DNA from: Argopecten irradians
Lineage: Eukaryota > Mollusca > Bivalvia > Pectinida > Pectinidae
Length of the DNA: 64,000 nucleotides
Assembly (NCBI RefSeq): GCF_041381155.1
Contig: NC_091149.1
Location: 13,470,609 to 13,534,608, forward strand
Direction: 5' to 3'
Translations under genes and position numbers: made by a program
The notes under the pieces: model-generated
What the model saw: only the letters and a program-made list of their open reading frames with translations
The model's database searches: none
What the model was told of the DNA's origin: nothing
Part shown: one piece after another, positions 23,101-35,500 of the stretch
Position numbering within the stretch: position 1 is the first letter of the stretch
Layout of the letters: the number at the start of each line of letters is the position of its first letter

Positions 23101-26100
23101 ATGAAATCCATCAAAGGATGAAGGAGGAGTAGGATTTTAAAGCTAAAATTAAGAAAATTTGCCCTTTTGGGGCCCCACCCCTCAGCCCCTAGGGGTCGGA
23201 CCAGACTCATTTATATAAAATATGATTGTCCGTCCCCAATGATTTTTCACACCAAATATGGATGAAATCCATCCAAGGATGAAGGAGGAGTAGGATTTTA
23301 AAGCTAAAATTAAGAAAATTTGCCCTTTTGGGGCCCCACCCCTCAGCCCCTAGGGGTCCGACCAGGCTCATTTATATAAAATATGATTGTCCTTCCCCAA
23401 TGATGTTTTACACCAAATATAGATGTAATCTATTCCATGATGAAGGAGGAGTAGGATTTTAAAGCTAAAATTAAGAAAATTTGCCCTTTTGGGACCCCAC
23501 CCCTCAGCCCCTAGGGGTCGGACCAGGCTCATTTATATAAAATATGATCGTCCTTCCCCAATGATGTTTCACACCAAATATGGATGAAATCCATTCAAGG
23601 ATGAAGGAGGAGTAGGATTTAAAAGCTTAAATTAAGAAAATTTGCCCTTTTGGGGCCCCGCCCCTCTGCCCCTAGGGGTCGGACCTATCTCATTTATATA
23701 AAATATGATTGTCCTTCCCCAAGGATGTTTCATACCAAATATGGATGTAATTCACTCAAGGGTTTAGGAGGAGTAGGCTTTTGTATAAATAGTTTTACGC
23801 ACGACGCACGGCGGACGGCGGACGGCGGACGGCGCACGGCGCACGACGACGGACGAAACACGATGACAATAGGTCATCCTGACCTTCGGTCAGATGACCT
23901 AACAATATAATGGGCATCCCAATTATTTGTATGACTGAAAAGGGATATTTCTCATACAATAAATGTCACATTTAAAGTGAAAATAATCAAAATTACACTG
24001 ACATAATGATAGAACTAAACAGCCACCAATAAGAAACCGAGGTTAAATAATCTACCTGGAATTCTCTTAGTGACGTAATTCTCATATTGCCTTCTGTTGA
24101 GCTGTCGGGTTTCTAAGGTGCTGAGTCCACTGGGCCATCGACGCTCATGGGCATTTTCCATGAGCTCATTTACGATATGTGAGGGGCACCCACTGTCAAT
24201 TAGGGCACGTTTAATGACAGCTTGGAGGACTGCGTCGGGTGTTGATATCATACCTCCCCAGCGAGTTACTCTGGCTGCCTGTAGGCTACCAGCCCACCTG
24301 TAAAATACAAATTTCAGTTAACCATACATCTCATTAACACACAGACTATGGGACTCAAAATATCAGTGAGTTACTATTCAGGTATTATTTTTGTGCTTTT
24401 ACTTATTTTCATAAAAAAATATAATTTTTAGTGCATTGTTATCTTAGCCAATAATAAAGTTAATATATTTATTTTGGCAAATGACTGTGCCGCTTTTAAG
24501 ATCTTCCACAAAAACGTTCCTCGTATATAACATCATAATAACTTTACAATTATATACGATTCTTTCAAACCAATATAAATATTCATTCTGAAATAGCACA
24601 TAACAGATGACAAAACACTGGTGACTATTTTAATTGGTTATATGCACAAACTTTGTCTTAGATGCTGACTTAGCCAATCACAAAAGACAAAATATATAAC
24701 ATTTAGTTTTTAGCTTGGTTTGAGTTATCATTGAAATTATATTGCATAGTACTTTAGTTATTGTGTTGCATATAATTTCATCTTTTAAATGATATTAACA
24801 TCACAATCAATGATTCCAAATTATTCAAGGTGGTCAAGAGACGAAATCATCTAACTAACAGACCGAAGCCAGGTAGACCAGGTAGGTAGATCACATCAGG
24901 GGAGGTAATTTTCAAATCTTGAATGTAAAATGTACCTACCGAACAACATCGGCATTTTCCATTTCTGACTGAATTTCTCTCATTCTTGGGTTTGACACTC
25001 TCATAGACCGCATATATTCCTGTTAAAAGATTAGTAGAAAACTTTTTAACAATATTTAATAATTAAGTATTTGTGCAATTTTGTTTCAATTTCATTATTT
25101 ATCTTATCCCTATGAAATCATCATAGATACTCCAGGAGTTATTACTTGACTATTGTCATAATATCCATCCTGCACGCTGTCATAACAAAGTCAAAGCTTA
25201 TAGCCATGTGTGCAGTAACAGATGAAACAGGTAGTTTGGCCTTTGATCTACATCAAAAGTATTGAATAACGGTACACTGTTGTTGAATGTGTGGCTTTGA
25301 AGTTATACATCACTCTATAAAATCTTGAAAAGAAGCTTGTGATACGTTAGGGTTTTTTCTCTCCTGAACTGCCTTCGATTTCACTATGACATAGTCCAGA
25401 GATGGATATGATGGCAGTGATAGTAACCAATGGAGTATTGAGGATGCATGAAATATATAAAGGTAATTATTAAATAATTTGTCCTAATAGAATTGCATTT
25501 GATTCACTTTAAAGTGTATTATTGATCACTACAAATCTGTTACAATTGAAATGACAGATATTTGAGATTCTTTTTTACCTTGAGCAGTTGTAATTCTCGT
25601 TTTTGTTCACTGATCTGTAACTTGTGGTCCGAGATTTCCGTCTTCATTTCCCCGATCCTGTCTAGCTGTTGTTGTACAAGGTTCCGTAACTCCCTCACAC
25701 AGTTGTGATCCTAATAATAAAATTCATTTTGTTTGATTTGGAATAAATTAGATGTATTTACATTCACTTTTAATTCTACTATATAAACTAACTGAGCAAA
25801 AGTGAAATCTATCTGGATATAAATTATATCCTTAACATGACGACACTTATGTTTACATGGAAACGTTAACTGATTGCTGTTGATATTCTCCTTTAAGGCA
25901 TGACAGGTTGTTTGTGGATAATAACAGGAGTACTTAACAAACACTACCAACAAGCTATCAATGGTTTTAATAGTCAGATATTTTCTGTAACACAGACTAA
26001 AATGAAGTACTCACAGAGGTTTGATTCTTGAACATGATCATCATGAGTGTGTTTGATTGATGTATTGACGCTAGCAGGCAAAGGGAAGGAATTCAAAACT

Positions 26101-27481
26101 AACACTGCACTAAATGTACCACATGGGGGCTAATTCATCAATTGGATTTTAATTAGAATTCAGAATGCAATACTATAGTACTTTTGCAATTGTAGTTTAC
26201 AATAGTTAAACTAGCACAAAATAATGTTTTCCTGATAGCAAAAGTATTGCAATAATTAAAATGCTAAGAAGTCACCCCAAGGATTTATAATTGAGCAGGA
26301 TTTGTCACTTGGGGTTTTGGACTAATACGTCGTAAGCGCTTTTGTGTTGGTGCAGTGATCGTGATGTTGGGCGATTGATTTTCCTTTGATATCTGCCGGC
26401 CAATGTTTGATGTAGCTTGCGGTTGCCAGGTTTGTCGTCATTTCATGTACTGTAGTATTTTTTAAATGAAAATTTAAGACAAAGGTTTGTCATCATTTCA
26501 TATACTTTCGTATTTTTTAAATGAAAATTTAAGACTTCTTTTTATAAATCCTACTTGTTATACCAAGGACTAATATAATCATCGTGAAATCTATTAAGCT
26601 TTACATTGGTGTTTCTTTTGACTCGATAAGACAAGTATTTGTTGAGAAAAATGGTTTTTATTCCAGGTTCATAGGCGTCTCTCATAGTATTTAGTAGTGG
26701 AGACTGTGACAATTCCTTCTCGTTTACAAATTCTTGGTCACTCCTAGTAGGCTAGTACTTACTTTGAGTTCATCCTTTGGTACGACGAGACCACACCCCT
26801 GCTCACAATGTACAGGCTTTTTTGGGTTATGTTCACACTCTAACAAGTGTGAGGCCAACATATCAAGTTTGACTAGAGCTGTGCAGCCATACGACGCATT
26901 GTTACAGTTGATTTGTAAACGAGACAGAAGGTTACGGAGGATTCGCGGGACAGGCTTGAGCTGGTTGGGTGTGATCGCGTTCCGGTCGACCGGACACGTA
27001 GGCTGATGGGTCAGCCATTCTCGTATACATGCTCCACAAAAGGCATGCTCACATTGTGGTGCCTGAAAAACAAATTTTATTTGCATTTATTTGAATTTTA
27101 TTGCAATGAATTAACAAGAGGTTACAAGTTTACATTCGCCATTCTGGTGTCCCATTTTGTTGACTTCTAAGAGTATAGCTAACATCACTTAAGGGAGATC
27201 ATTAATCAAGTGTCACAATACAAATCAAGAATAAACAATGCACCATGCTGTGATTCAATACATTTGCATTTGGGTTTACACAGTCCCCCTATCCTTTTTA
27301 AACATAGAAAATCAAAAGGACTCTATTTTTTTCTGGAATTCCATTCCGGTTGATGTTATATTAAGGGATCGACAAACAAAATCAACTTTACCTGTAATGG
27401 TTCCTCAAGGACACAGCTACAGATTGGACATATTAATTCCTCATCTGGTTCAGTCTGGAACCTGTTCACCTCGTAGCCCAT
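20168..27481 (-). CDS. RNF41: E3 ubiquitin ligase RNF41/NRDP1, complete, 315 aa
   Basis: Six coding exons on the minus strand join in phase: 27481-27392, 27062-26763, 25710-25579, 25019-24940, 24297-24056 and 20271-20168. The product starts MGYEVNRFQ and is collinear with RNF41 of vertebrates (317 aa). Residues 18-56 form the RING (CPIC at 18-21, C34, H36, C39, C42, C53 and D56 as last ligand). A SIAH-type zinc finger follows (about 75-135, with CEHNPKKPVHCEQGCG). A helical coiled-coil stretch (about 131-180) and the C-terminal substrate and USP8-binding domain (RWGGMISTPDAVLQAVIKR onward) complete it. The protein ubiquitinates membrane receptors such as ErbB3 and regulates parkin and BRUCE in vertebrates. 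The start is fixed by alignment to the family N-terminus; a TTTTAG acceptor just before it implies an untranslated first exon. The protein stops at HGVE, two residues short of the family ending HGVEEI. Introns carry several MITEs and a 2.3-kb composite element. Confidence 0.95.
20422..20759. mobile_element. TTAA-flanked MITE, copy 1, 338 bp
   Basis: Terminal inverted repeats AGTGAACAGTCGGGCAA and TTGCCCGACTATTCACT (one mismatch) are flanked by TTAA at 20418-20421 and 20760-20763. It is nearly identical to the copy at 56205-56541, so the family moved recently. It lies in RNF41 intron 5. Confidence 0.9.
21131..21590. mobile_element. MITE of the CTCCAGGGGTTAC family carrying a 25-bp array
   Basis: The left end reads TCACTGACATTATATCCACC and CCTGGACTATCTCATTT; the right end is its inverted counterpart, ATGAGATAGTCCAGGGGTGG followed by AGTCAGTGATAGTAACTCC. 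Internal sequence (GCTTTGAAGTTGGAGGTCAC, TGTGATTGGTCAG) matches the copies at 25121-25446 and 34074-34395, which lack the internal array. Confidence 0.75.
21184..21386. repeat. 25-bp tandem array, eight copies
   Basis: The unit is GAGACACCAGTAATTTGTTT plus CTTTG. Copies differ by one or two bases. It lies inside a MITE in RNF41 intron 5. Long open frames on both strands are artefacts of the repeat. Confidence 0.95.
22020..22650. repeat. 126-bp tandem array, about five copies
   Basis: The unit contains AACAGGAAGTGGGCCAGC, GGCCATCTTGGAATA, TTACGAAAATGTTTGCATG and TTTTCATTGAGATCGGAGAC. Because 126 is a multiple of three, frames stay open across it on both strands (up to 256 codons), giving false protein calls. 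Confidence 0.93.
22650..23780. repeat. Tandem array of about 160 bp, about seven copies
   Basis: The unit contains TTTGCCCTTTTGGGGCCCCA, CCCCTAGGGGTCGGACCA, CTCATTTATATAAAATATGA and GATGAAGGAGGAGTAGG. The palindromes GGGGCCCC and CCCCTAGGGG are conserved in most units. Confidence 0.93.
25121..25446. mobile_element. MITE of the CTCCAGGGGTTAC family
   Basis: Inverted ends GATACTCCAGGAGTTATTAC and GTAACCAATGGAGTATTG, with the inner pair TCCTGAACTGCCTTCGATTT and ATGACATAGTCCAG. The centre matches the other copies (GTGGCTTTGAAGTT). It lies in RNF41 intron 3. Confidence 0.75.
26432..26530. repeat. Tandem duplication of about 50 bp
   Basis: GTCGTCATTTCATGTACT...TATTTTTTAAATGAAAATTTAAGAC is repeated immediately with small changes, in RNF41 intron 2. 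Confidence 0.7.
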
Positions 27482-27532
27482 GTCTATTCCTAAAACACAA
27501 TATTCAGCAATTTAATTACGTAGCTATATGTA

Positions 27533-27722
27533 ATTGCATACCGAGTTATTTGCCCTTGTGGGTATGGATTATATTTTACTGCATGCGTTTCCTAACTTAA
27601 CGTAACACTTTTCATATAATATGCAGAGAAAATGACGTGAATTTCATCCACAAAATAATGATATCACAATCAATACCTTCCTGCAAGAAAGGCAACTCTG
27701 TAAAATGCAGACAGAAAATACA
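27533..27722. mobile_element. Diverged foldback MITE with TGACGT motifs
   Basis: Left GCATACCGAGTTATTTGCCC and right GGCAACTCTGTAAAATGC are inverted, with ATATCACAATCAATACC inside. It matches the intact element at 62799-62969 and copies at 36885-37010 and 50920-51075. It lies just upstream of the RNF41 start exon. Confidence 0.55.
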
Positions 27723-29029
27723 TGTATGTAGTAGGATTTTTCCCAAGCATTTAGTTCAGAACTCTTTTTTTTTCCGATAGATTCTGTAAACTAACTTAAT
27801 TTCAAGGCTACTAAATTTCACGACTCCAATTTAAAAACAGGTTTCCGAAGATAACATTCACAAATTTTAAAAGTTGAATGGAATATATATATGGTGTAGA
27901 TATTTATTTGCAAAGACAAACTTTCCCGAATTTATCTTTATCATGAAATTCACTTAAGAAAGTTGGTTTACATTATCTAGAGGTGTACCTCCACTGATCA
28001 CAAAAAACCCATATGGTCATTTCAGGCTTCTGGATATGATATACTGTACAAAATAAATCAGAATGTAGATGATTTACTTCTAAGTATCAATACAGAAAAC
28101 TGATACTAAAGATCCAGTAATCGCATGTTACCAAATAAATCATACATGTCTGACACAGTCATAAAGACGTCAAACCCATGAACTAGTCAGTAAGTCTATA
28201 AGCCATATGAAGTCCTATTCTTCTGCTCGTTTGCAAGTTGTCATCCGATTCCGAGACCAGATTTGTTTGTCATGATCAGTGACAAACGTAATACAGCAAG
28301 TGCTCGGACACAGTTAGACCGCCTTTGGTAGTGTGTTCGTTCATTACGTTAAATTAAATTAAGTTTCGTCGTGAAATAAAAACATCTGCAGTGCTAAACC
28401 ATCGGATTATCAAAAACAAATATTTGTCGTCATGAAAATCAACAGTGTGTTTGCCAGACACAGAGATGCATTTATTATGACAATATGTCAATTGTTAAGA
28501 TTGACACGTGGAAAATAAATAGAAAAACGTCTGTAGCTTCGTGTCAAAGGTAGAGTAAAGGAAAATTGATTACCACATAGGTTTGCCACCTGCCAAAACG
28601 AATTTTATGTTGTCCAAATTTATGTCAGAACATTTTTCTGGTTCCTACTTCCGCTGTAGCCCAAGTCAGTGCGCAAGTCTAAAGAGTTTGTAAAGGGAAA
28701 TAACTCGTATATAAAACGCGTTTTGAGAGATTAGCCTGTTTCTGCAAAGGCGCGCAATAATTAATGTACATCAAGGACGTATATCTCTTATAAATCAATG
28801 TGTACATGTTCACGTAAATGAAAAAAATCAATGATTTTGATCATTATTAATTTCTTATTATTAAAAATTAAAAACAAAAAGTTAAAAAGATAGATCGACC
28901 TTCATCAAATTATATTTCATTGTAACATCTTTGTACACAAATTGATATTTTTGTTCATATTTATACTATTGTTTTTGTAGCTTTGGTTTTGTTAGTTATT
29001 AGAAAAATGTTTGTTTTTTGGTTGTTTTT
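27723..29029. other. RNF41 5' region: expected leader exon and promoter, not pinpointed
   Basis: An untranslated first exon and promoter of RNF41 should lie here. A CG-containing patch at about 28550-28770 is a reasonable place for a start site, but no TATA box or unambiguous donor was identified. No other gene is seen. Confidence 0.35.
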
Positions 29030-29302
29030 TTATTGATAGAACGACTTATACAGTAACAGTGTCGAAACTTTCATTTTATCACATGACGTGTTACACAAAT
29101 TAATATCCAGAAAAGCGTCTGGTACCGCGAGATCCTCTTCACCCATCAATAGTTCACACTGAAGAATTGTTGATGAAAAAAAGTGCAGAAAAAGGATGGT
29201 GCAAGGAGGGCACCCTGGCGTGGTCACCATCTTTAGCAGTTCGACCTTCTCTCCGAATAGCCCAAACCAATTTGTAAGATAATAATTCAATTTTTGGAAC
29301 AA
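29030..29302 (-). CDS. Unidentified small ORF, 90 codons
   Basis: A minus-strand frame contains FGEKVELLKMVTTPGCPPCT and GEEDLAVPDAFLDINLCNTS and ends KSFYQ. I recognise no family. It looks more protein-like than most random frames here, and may start further upstream or be an eroded single-exon gene. An overlapping frame reaching 29345 (MAEKWIPCHF) is equally unassigned. Confidence 0.2.
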   Translation of the reverse strand: MFQKLNYYLTNWFGLFGEKVELLKMVTTPGCPPCTILFLHFFSSTILQCELLMGEEDLAVPDAFLDINLCNTSCDKMKVSTLLLYKSFYQ

Positions 29303-29791
29303 TAGACATAAGTGAAAAATGACATGGTATCCACTTTTCCGCCATACACAGCAGAATGAGTTTGTAACCAGGCGTAGTTACACGTGGAAATTAATTTCAA
29401 ATGAGCTAATGTAGTGTGAAGTAGATATACAAGTACAACGTGTAAATATCCAAACGTAACATAAGAATTTACTACACAGTGTTATATACATTATTGCATT
29501 TTGATATTTTTTACTTCCACCAGTGCACATTTTGACATCAATATGTTCATAAACAATCTTACTTCATAATTCCGCTTCTGAAATTTATAAAATAAAAAAT
29601 ATACATTTATTATATCCGCCTTTATTAAATTTCTTTACGTTAAAACGATACTGAATTCATTAAAAACGAACTGGTGAAAATAAATTGAAATGTTGTCAAA
29701 ATGCATTAAATATATACTCTAGTAGAAATATTATGTTACTCAACACGTTTGTTTCCCCTATCGTACATGTTATTGAGAAGATATGTACAGC

Positions 29792-29814
29792 AGGGGCGTA
29801 GGAAGCGCGGGGGG

Positions 29815-29845
<31 letters not shown>

Positions 29846-30880
29846 GTTCCCCAGGACGGTGGGGGGGCAAACATGTCTTTTTGCCCCTCCCATTTTCGCC
29901 GACTGAAATTTTGTAAAAATGCTTATTTGAAAGAAAAAAGGGTCCTCCTGCACATTTTTCGTACTTCATTCTAGAAATTTTTTCCGCTGCGCGGCGCATT
30001 TCCTAAAACGTTCAAGCACATAATGTCAAACCTTAAATAGTAAAAATTCAATACACACGAACTAGACTAAAAATGTCCATCAAGGGATTCTATGTACTAT
30101 TTAAAAATGTCTCTTAAAAGATCAATTTGTTTATATGTCTTAGCGAGACAATTAATTCATTTTTTATGTTACACAACAATGCGCCGATGGTGTGAAGCCG
30201 GTATATTCAGATCGAGTAGGGTTGCATAATGTTATGACGACACAATTATCATTTCTAAATGCATGTAGCTTTAAATCGAAAAATTACCATGTAAAGAACG
30301 CTTTATAATCATTAAAATACATCGTAAAACTCATCTCAGCCATTCTAAATCGTATTTTTTTCCCGAGGAGACCCTCGAACCCCCCTAACACCAAATTCTC
30401 GCGCCTTTGGGCGCTCGCAAATTCATCAAAATGCATCGTAAAACTCATCTAAGCCATTCTAAATCGTGATTTTTTTCCGGGGGAGACCCCCCAAACACCA
30501 AAATCTCGCGCTTTCGGGCGCTCGCAAAATCTTCAAAATACATTGTAAAGCTCATCTTAGCCATTCTAAAATACAATATTTTTCCCGGGGGTCACCCCCA
30601 GACCCCTAAAACACCAAAATATCGCGCCTTTGACGATCACACGCTAATTTGGCCAATTTGCGTATTCGTTAATTTCCTTTCAGCGACCCCACTGCCTATA
30701 AATGTGTACAAGGATTAAATTTAATGATATATGAAAAATTTACATAAAGCATATATGGTTGGGAGTTGATTTAATCTCTCCTCCTGAAGGTGCGACGGCG
30801 GGGGGGGGGGGGGGGGGGGTTACGAAATATTGAGGACCTTGCCCCCCCCCCCCCATTACGTTTCATCTTCCTACGCCACT
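29792..30880. mobile_element. hAT-like non-autonomous element with G/C homopolymers, 1.09 kb
   Basis: Ends AGGGGCGTAGGAAG and CTTCCTACGCCACT are inverted with one mismatch, flanked by a 7-bp duplication GTACAGC (29785-29791 and 30881-30887). Subterminal runs of G then C occur at 29809-29845 and G and C runs at 30798-30854. The middle carries three diverged units of about 115 bp (CTCATCTAAGCCATTCTAAA, CGCGC-TTT-GGGCGCTCGCA). No transposase frame is present. The homopolymer tracts may not be exact in the assembly. Confidence 0.75.
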
Positions 30881-31540
30881 GTACAGCTACAAAAAAGTGT
30901 ACCTTGCGAGAAAATCAATGGATATCACGCGTTGATCTGACACTGGATGCATGGATAAAAAGAATCATGTGCTCTCCTCAAAGTGTAAAAAAAAAAAAAA
31001 AAAAAACATTTCCTAGTACCGCTCGTCTCGGGAGAGCTCTGTTAGACCCCTTAATGTGTAAACACGACTTATTTCAGTTAGTTGGTTAACAAATATTTAC
31101 GGCAAATGTTTAAAAACTTCAAACTGTCTTCCTGTGTTACTACGAATTGTCCAACCCGAAACCAAAGCCCATTGGAATTTCGTTACTGCAATACATTAAA
31201 GGTCACATTTGGCGAATATCATAATTCAACTTTTTCTTTGCATGTAATTGATTCGGGCAGGGGCCTTCGTCACAGGGTCGAACATCCAACTGATCCTGAA
31301 GACCAAAAGTGAGACGGCGTCCAGGGAGACATTAGGGAAACGAAGGTCAGTTTTGAAGGAAGAGGAGAAAAAGTAATATTGTAAAGTAACTTTAGTCGCC
31401 TTTTACGATCATGCAATAGGCACAGCAGGTAAAATACTAACCCCCTACCTGCAAGGTACCCTCCCGTCTGCTGGCATCACGTTGTCAGGATATTAGATTG
31501 ATTACGTATATACTTTCCGTCCGGAGTTAATTTCAAGTAT
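30881..31540. other. No gene recognised; A-run
   Basis: Contains an A-run at about 30986-31005 and short frames without recognisable motifs. Confidence 0.45.
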
Positions 31541-31690
31541 CGTATACTCGCTTATTTTTGCGAGAGAATTATTTCACGATTGTAAATCCAAAGTGTATTT
31601 TAAAGAGTTCTTTACGCGATCAAATTCAATATTTTTTAATGCTTCGCGAATCAAATTTTCGCGATTATTGCGATGTCCTAGCGTAAAAAT
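31540..31690. repeat. Fragment of a TTTTCGCGA-rich interspersed repeat
   Basis: ATACTCGCTTATTTTTGCGA, CACGATTGTAAATCC and CTTCGCGAATCAAATTTTCG resemble fragments at 36220-36310 and 58340-58510. The class is not determined. Confidence 0.4.
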
Positions 31691-31867
31691 AACCGGCTAT
31701 ACTATTCATGTGTAAATGGGTATCAATTTGCCGAATTTTAAATAAATTTTACGTTCTTATACTGATATTTCATCAAATAATATAACAATACCAAAAATAC
31801 ACATTACCAATAGACCAACAAGTTTCATTTTCCGAATCGTCTGGTGTTTGTTTGAATTGTGCAGCAT

Positions 31868-32300
31868 CCCGTTATATGCCTGTTGTCAGTATAATGTGAC
31901 CGGATGGGATGTGCTTGTTCGCTCTATTTTAAAATACTTTGCATTTTTAAAGTAGTATCTCGTTGAGGCATACCGCCAATAAGACCACACACACATGCAT
32001 GTTTCACATTATACAGACAACTAGCAAAGCTGTCGTCCCAAGTAAAGTCCTCTTTGAGACGATAGTACATATTAATGTAACTACTAGTTGGATTTGAATC
32101 TATATACATGTACATGTATCCTACTCTTATTCCATTATTATTTAAAGGGCAAGTGTTTCACGATTACAAGGAGACAAAACACGAATATACCGCAGCCTCC
32201 AAATATACAGAATTTGAGTCCAGAAACGTTACAGGCATTCATAAAACACATTGTAGACATGTAGAGAGGACGTCCTTAAATAATCATGGTTGTTAATGGG
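31868..32300. repeat. Diverged retroposon fragments, two orientations
   Basis: 31868-31925 (TGTTGTCAGTATAATGTGACC) is in the plus orientation, while 31945-32045 matches the same family on the minus strand; 32155-32300 carries the 'gagacaaaacacgaatataccgcag' part. The reference copy is at 43390-43880. Confidence 0.5.
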
Positions 32301-32540
32301 CGTTTATCTAATAAACCATACCAAACCAAATGTATATTTGTGATATCTGTAATCCATTCGTAAAGTGGCGTTGTTGAATTGGAAAATAAATCAAGACAAC
32401 ATTTGGCAATTGGCAGTATAATTTAATGCTTAATGTAAATGTAATCTTGTTTTGTTCATGAGCTTTCCTTGACCAGCAGAATTCAAAATGACGTGAATGT
32501 ATTTTCAAAAATAATGCTTATTTGACAGTATGGTATTTCG

Positions 32541-35500
32541 TCACAATGTATATTTGACTTCCAGGTCGATGCCCTCCATCTTTTCTGCGAGCACCTTGTC
32601 AAACATCTCGTTCTGTGCGACAGTGAACCAATTCTTCCAGTCTCCCACATCGCCTGAAACCGAAAATATAAAAGTGAATCATGATATATTCTTATATGCC
32701 AGACAGTGAATAAAAGCATTTATCATTTTGATGTCAATACGTCGGTTGGTTGGTTTGGCCTTATTTAGTTACCATCCTATTAATAGCTAGGGTCATTTAA
32801 GGACGACTTCGTTGTGTGCGATACGTTGTCTTTTTTTGTTTTGAAGTGCGTGCGTGATTTGGGAGACTGCGAATGTTCGAATTGTGCCGCTTTGTAATAG
32901 TGTAATCTAATCTTTTTCATTGAAAAAAAAATGATTGACAGAGGTCGGCGAGATACTCTGGCCCTAACACCAGACTTAGACATTATGACAGATAAATGTC
33001 TGGTTTAGGGCCAGTGCGCAGCAGTACATGAAAAGGTGGAATTCGCCGACACCGTTTGGTGTCTCCTGTTCAGACTGAACACCGAGAAGGGCCACTTATT
33101 TTTTTTCAACAAATGAATAATTTATCTACCAAAATATAGCAATTCGTCGAGATTACAGGCGATTTGCATGCTATGAGAAAATGGCGACGACGAGGAGGGA
33201 AATTTAAAGTTGCGGAAAAGAAACTACTGTATTGACATAATATAACGTGCATGCGTGCTAAAATGGGTTGCTATGGGTAGACAAATTATTCACTTGTTGA
33301 AAAGACCAATATGAGTGACGCTTCTCGGTTGTAGTATTATGTAAGTAGTCTGAATCGTAGCTATATATAGATGACCTGGCCCAATACCAAACAGTGTCGG
33401 CTAATTCCAGATTTTCAAGTACTAGTGCGCTCTGGCCCTAACCTAGACATCTATCTGCCATAATGTCTAAGTCTAGTGTTAGGGGTAGAGTATATTGGGC
33501 TAGCATTTTGTATGATAACAATTGCAACGGCCAAGGTGTAATACTGGCTGATTTCCTGCAATACACTCTTGTCGCTCGAGTTCTGTATTACATGACTACC
33601 CATTCAATACAGCCTCGTGACATCAACAAAATTACTTTTCCTCGGTATTTAACTTTTTTTTACAGAAACTAGACTGGTTTTACTATAAACGATGTAAAAA
33701 CGGAATTGAAAATATCATGCAATTTTCATGTATGGACAATTGATTTTCAGATCGCGGTTTTCTTCGAACTTATGGCGGGATATCATAATTGTAAACTTGA
33801 AATAAAACGTCGAAGTATAAGAGAAATATGCTCTTTCATATATGGATATAAAGGATATGGATATTCTACCCAGGGATCACAAAATACTGTAAAACCTCAG
33901 CAAGAAATTTCCTTTGAAGATTGCATAAAGTGCTCTTCCCAACTTCAAAGCCGCACAGTCCACCACAGTGTACCATTATTTTATTAATTTGATGCGCATA
34001 AAAGGACTAACCTATACCTGCTCATCCGTTGTCTTACACAAAGGTTTTGCTATGGCATATTCCAGGGACGTATCGTTCTCGATACTACAGGGGTTACTAT
34101 CACTGACATTATATCAAACCTGGACTATCTCATAGTAAAACTAGAGGAAGTTCAGGAGAAGCAGAAGACACAATCAATTTGACCCTTTGCTGTACATCAA
34201 AGGGATTATATAACGGTACACTGTGGTTGAATGTTGCTTTGAAGTTGGGCTCTCACTGGAATCTTCAAAAGAAGCCTCTGGTATTGCAGGTTTGTGATTG
34301 GTTAATGTTTTCCTGAACTATTTCCAGTTTTATCATGAGATAGTCCAGGGGTGGATAGGACATTAGTGATAGTAACCTGTGGTGTATCGAGGACGGGGTG
34401 GATATAATTGCAGTGATAGTTGCCCCTGAAATATTGTGGATGATTCTCGGTTATTATATCCTTAACCTTTTTATCCACATATGACAGAGTCTTATAATCA
34501 AATTCATATTTGTTATAATTTTTTGTCTAGAAACGTTGAGAACAGATTGACAAGGTTACCTTTTCTATAGAATGGGTTACTGCCGTCTTTACTCAGCGAC
34601 AACTCTTCTGTGTTTGTACTTTTGGCTTTCGACATGGCGCCGAACTGACATTTGTTCGCAACTTCATCAAAGAACTCTGGGTCCTGTTTTGATCCCAGGA
34701 ATTCTGCTATTATTTGAACATTCTTTCGGAGGTCCTGAAAAGACACATAGGGAGTTTGCAAATTTTTTGCCATGTTAAATAATACGCCTAGTTAGAGAAT
34801 GAAATAGTTAAATCTCTCATTCATTCTTGAACATTTATAATGAACTGTTACATCATTTTGATAAGAAGAGTTGAAATATGTATCCAGTTAATGTATAAAA
34901 TTCATACTCTCATGAACATTGTTGTTATTACCAGACTACATGAGCCACGACCAGAAGAAATTATCTATGATAGACGGTGGTTGTCCAATAGGACAGTATA
35001 ATAGCAGGGCCCAGTTTAACGGACATTTCCTAACGTGAAGGAATTCCTTAACTTAAAATTCTGCATTTTTTGCTTCTGTAATGGTTTCTTATGGGGAATT
35101 TTAAATGTTAAGTTAAAGAATTCCTTAAATTTAAGGAATGTTCGTGAAACTACACCCTGACTAAACAGTGAACACACGTGCAAATGTACATGAACATAGA
35201 TAAAAATACGATATGTAAATAACAACAACAACAAATATGACAAAGTTATAGACAAAACTTCAGGGATGTTCGTGAAACTGGACCCTGACTATCAAAACGC
35301 GTCATTTTTCCCGTAGGAAACACACGTACCTGAACATAGATACAATAAAATATATAAATAACAAAAAAAGTTAGAGTCAAAACAATTATCGGTGTAAATA
35401 ATAGGATAGTAGGTCGACATCTGGGGACTTCAGGCTTTGTGATAAGAAATTATCATACGAGTTATGTTATATTGAATACTCCAGAAACAATAACCAGGTT

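Larger units (their letters stand above)
21616..23912. mobile_element. Composite element B: hairpin head, two satellites, GCACGGCGGACGG tail
   Basis: It opens with AACAAGAGGCCCATGGGCCT (hairpin GGCCCATGGGCC) and GGTCATCTGAC, and closes with a run of CGGACGG/CGCACGG variants and the hairpin GACCTTCGGTC plus GTCAGATGACC. The inner ends GGTCATCTGAC and GTCAGATGACC are inverted repeats. Between them lie a 126-bp array (22020-22650) and an array of about 160 bp (22650-23780). It is the same overall plan as element A with different core repeats. It lies in RNF41 intron 5 and encodes nothing recognisable. Confidence 0.8.

Noticed and set aside
29696-29999. Glycine- or proline-rich frames
   Set aside because: Translations of the G/C homopolymer tracts in the hAT-like element.
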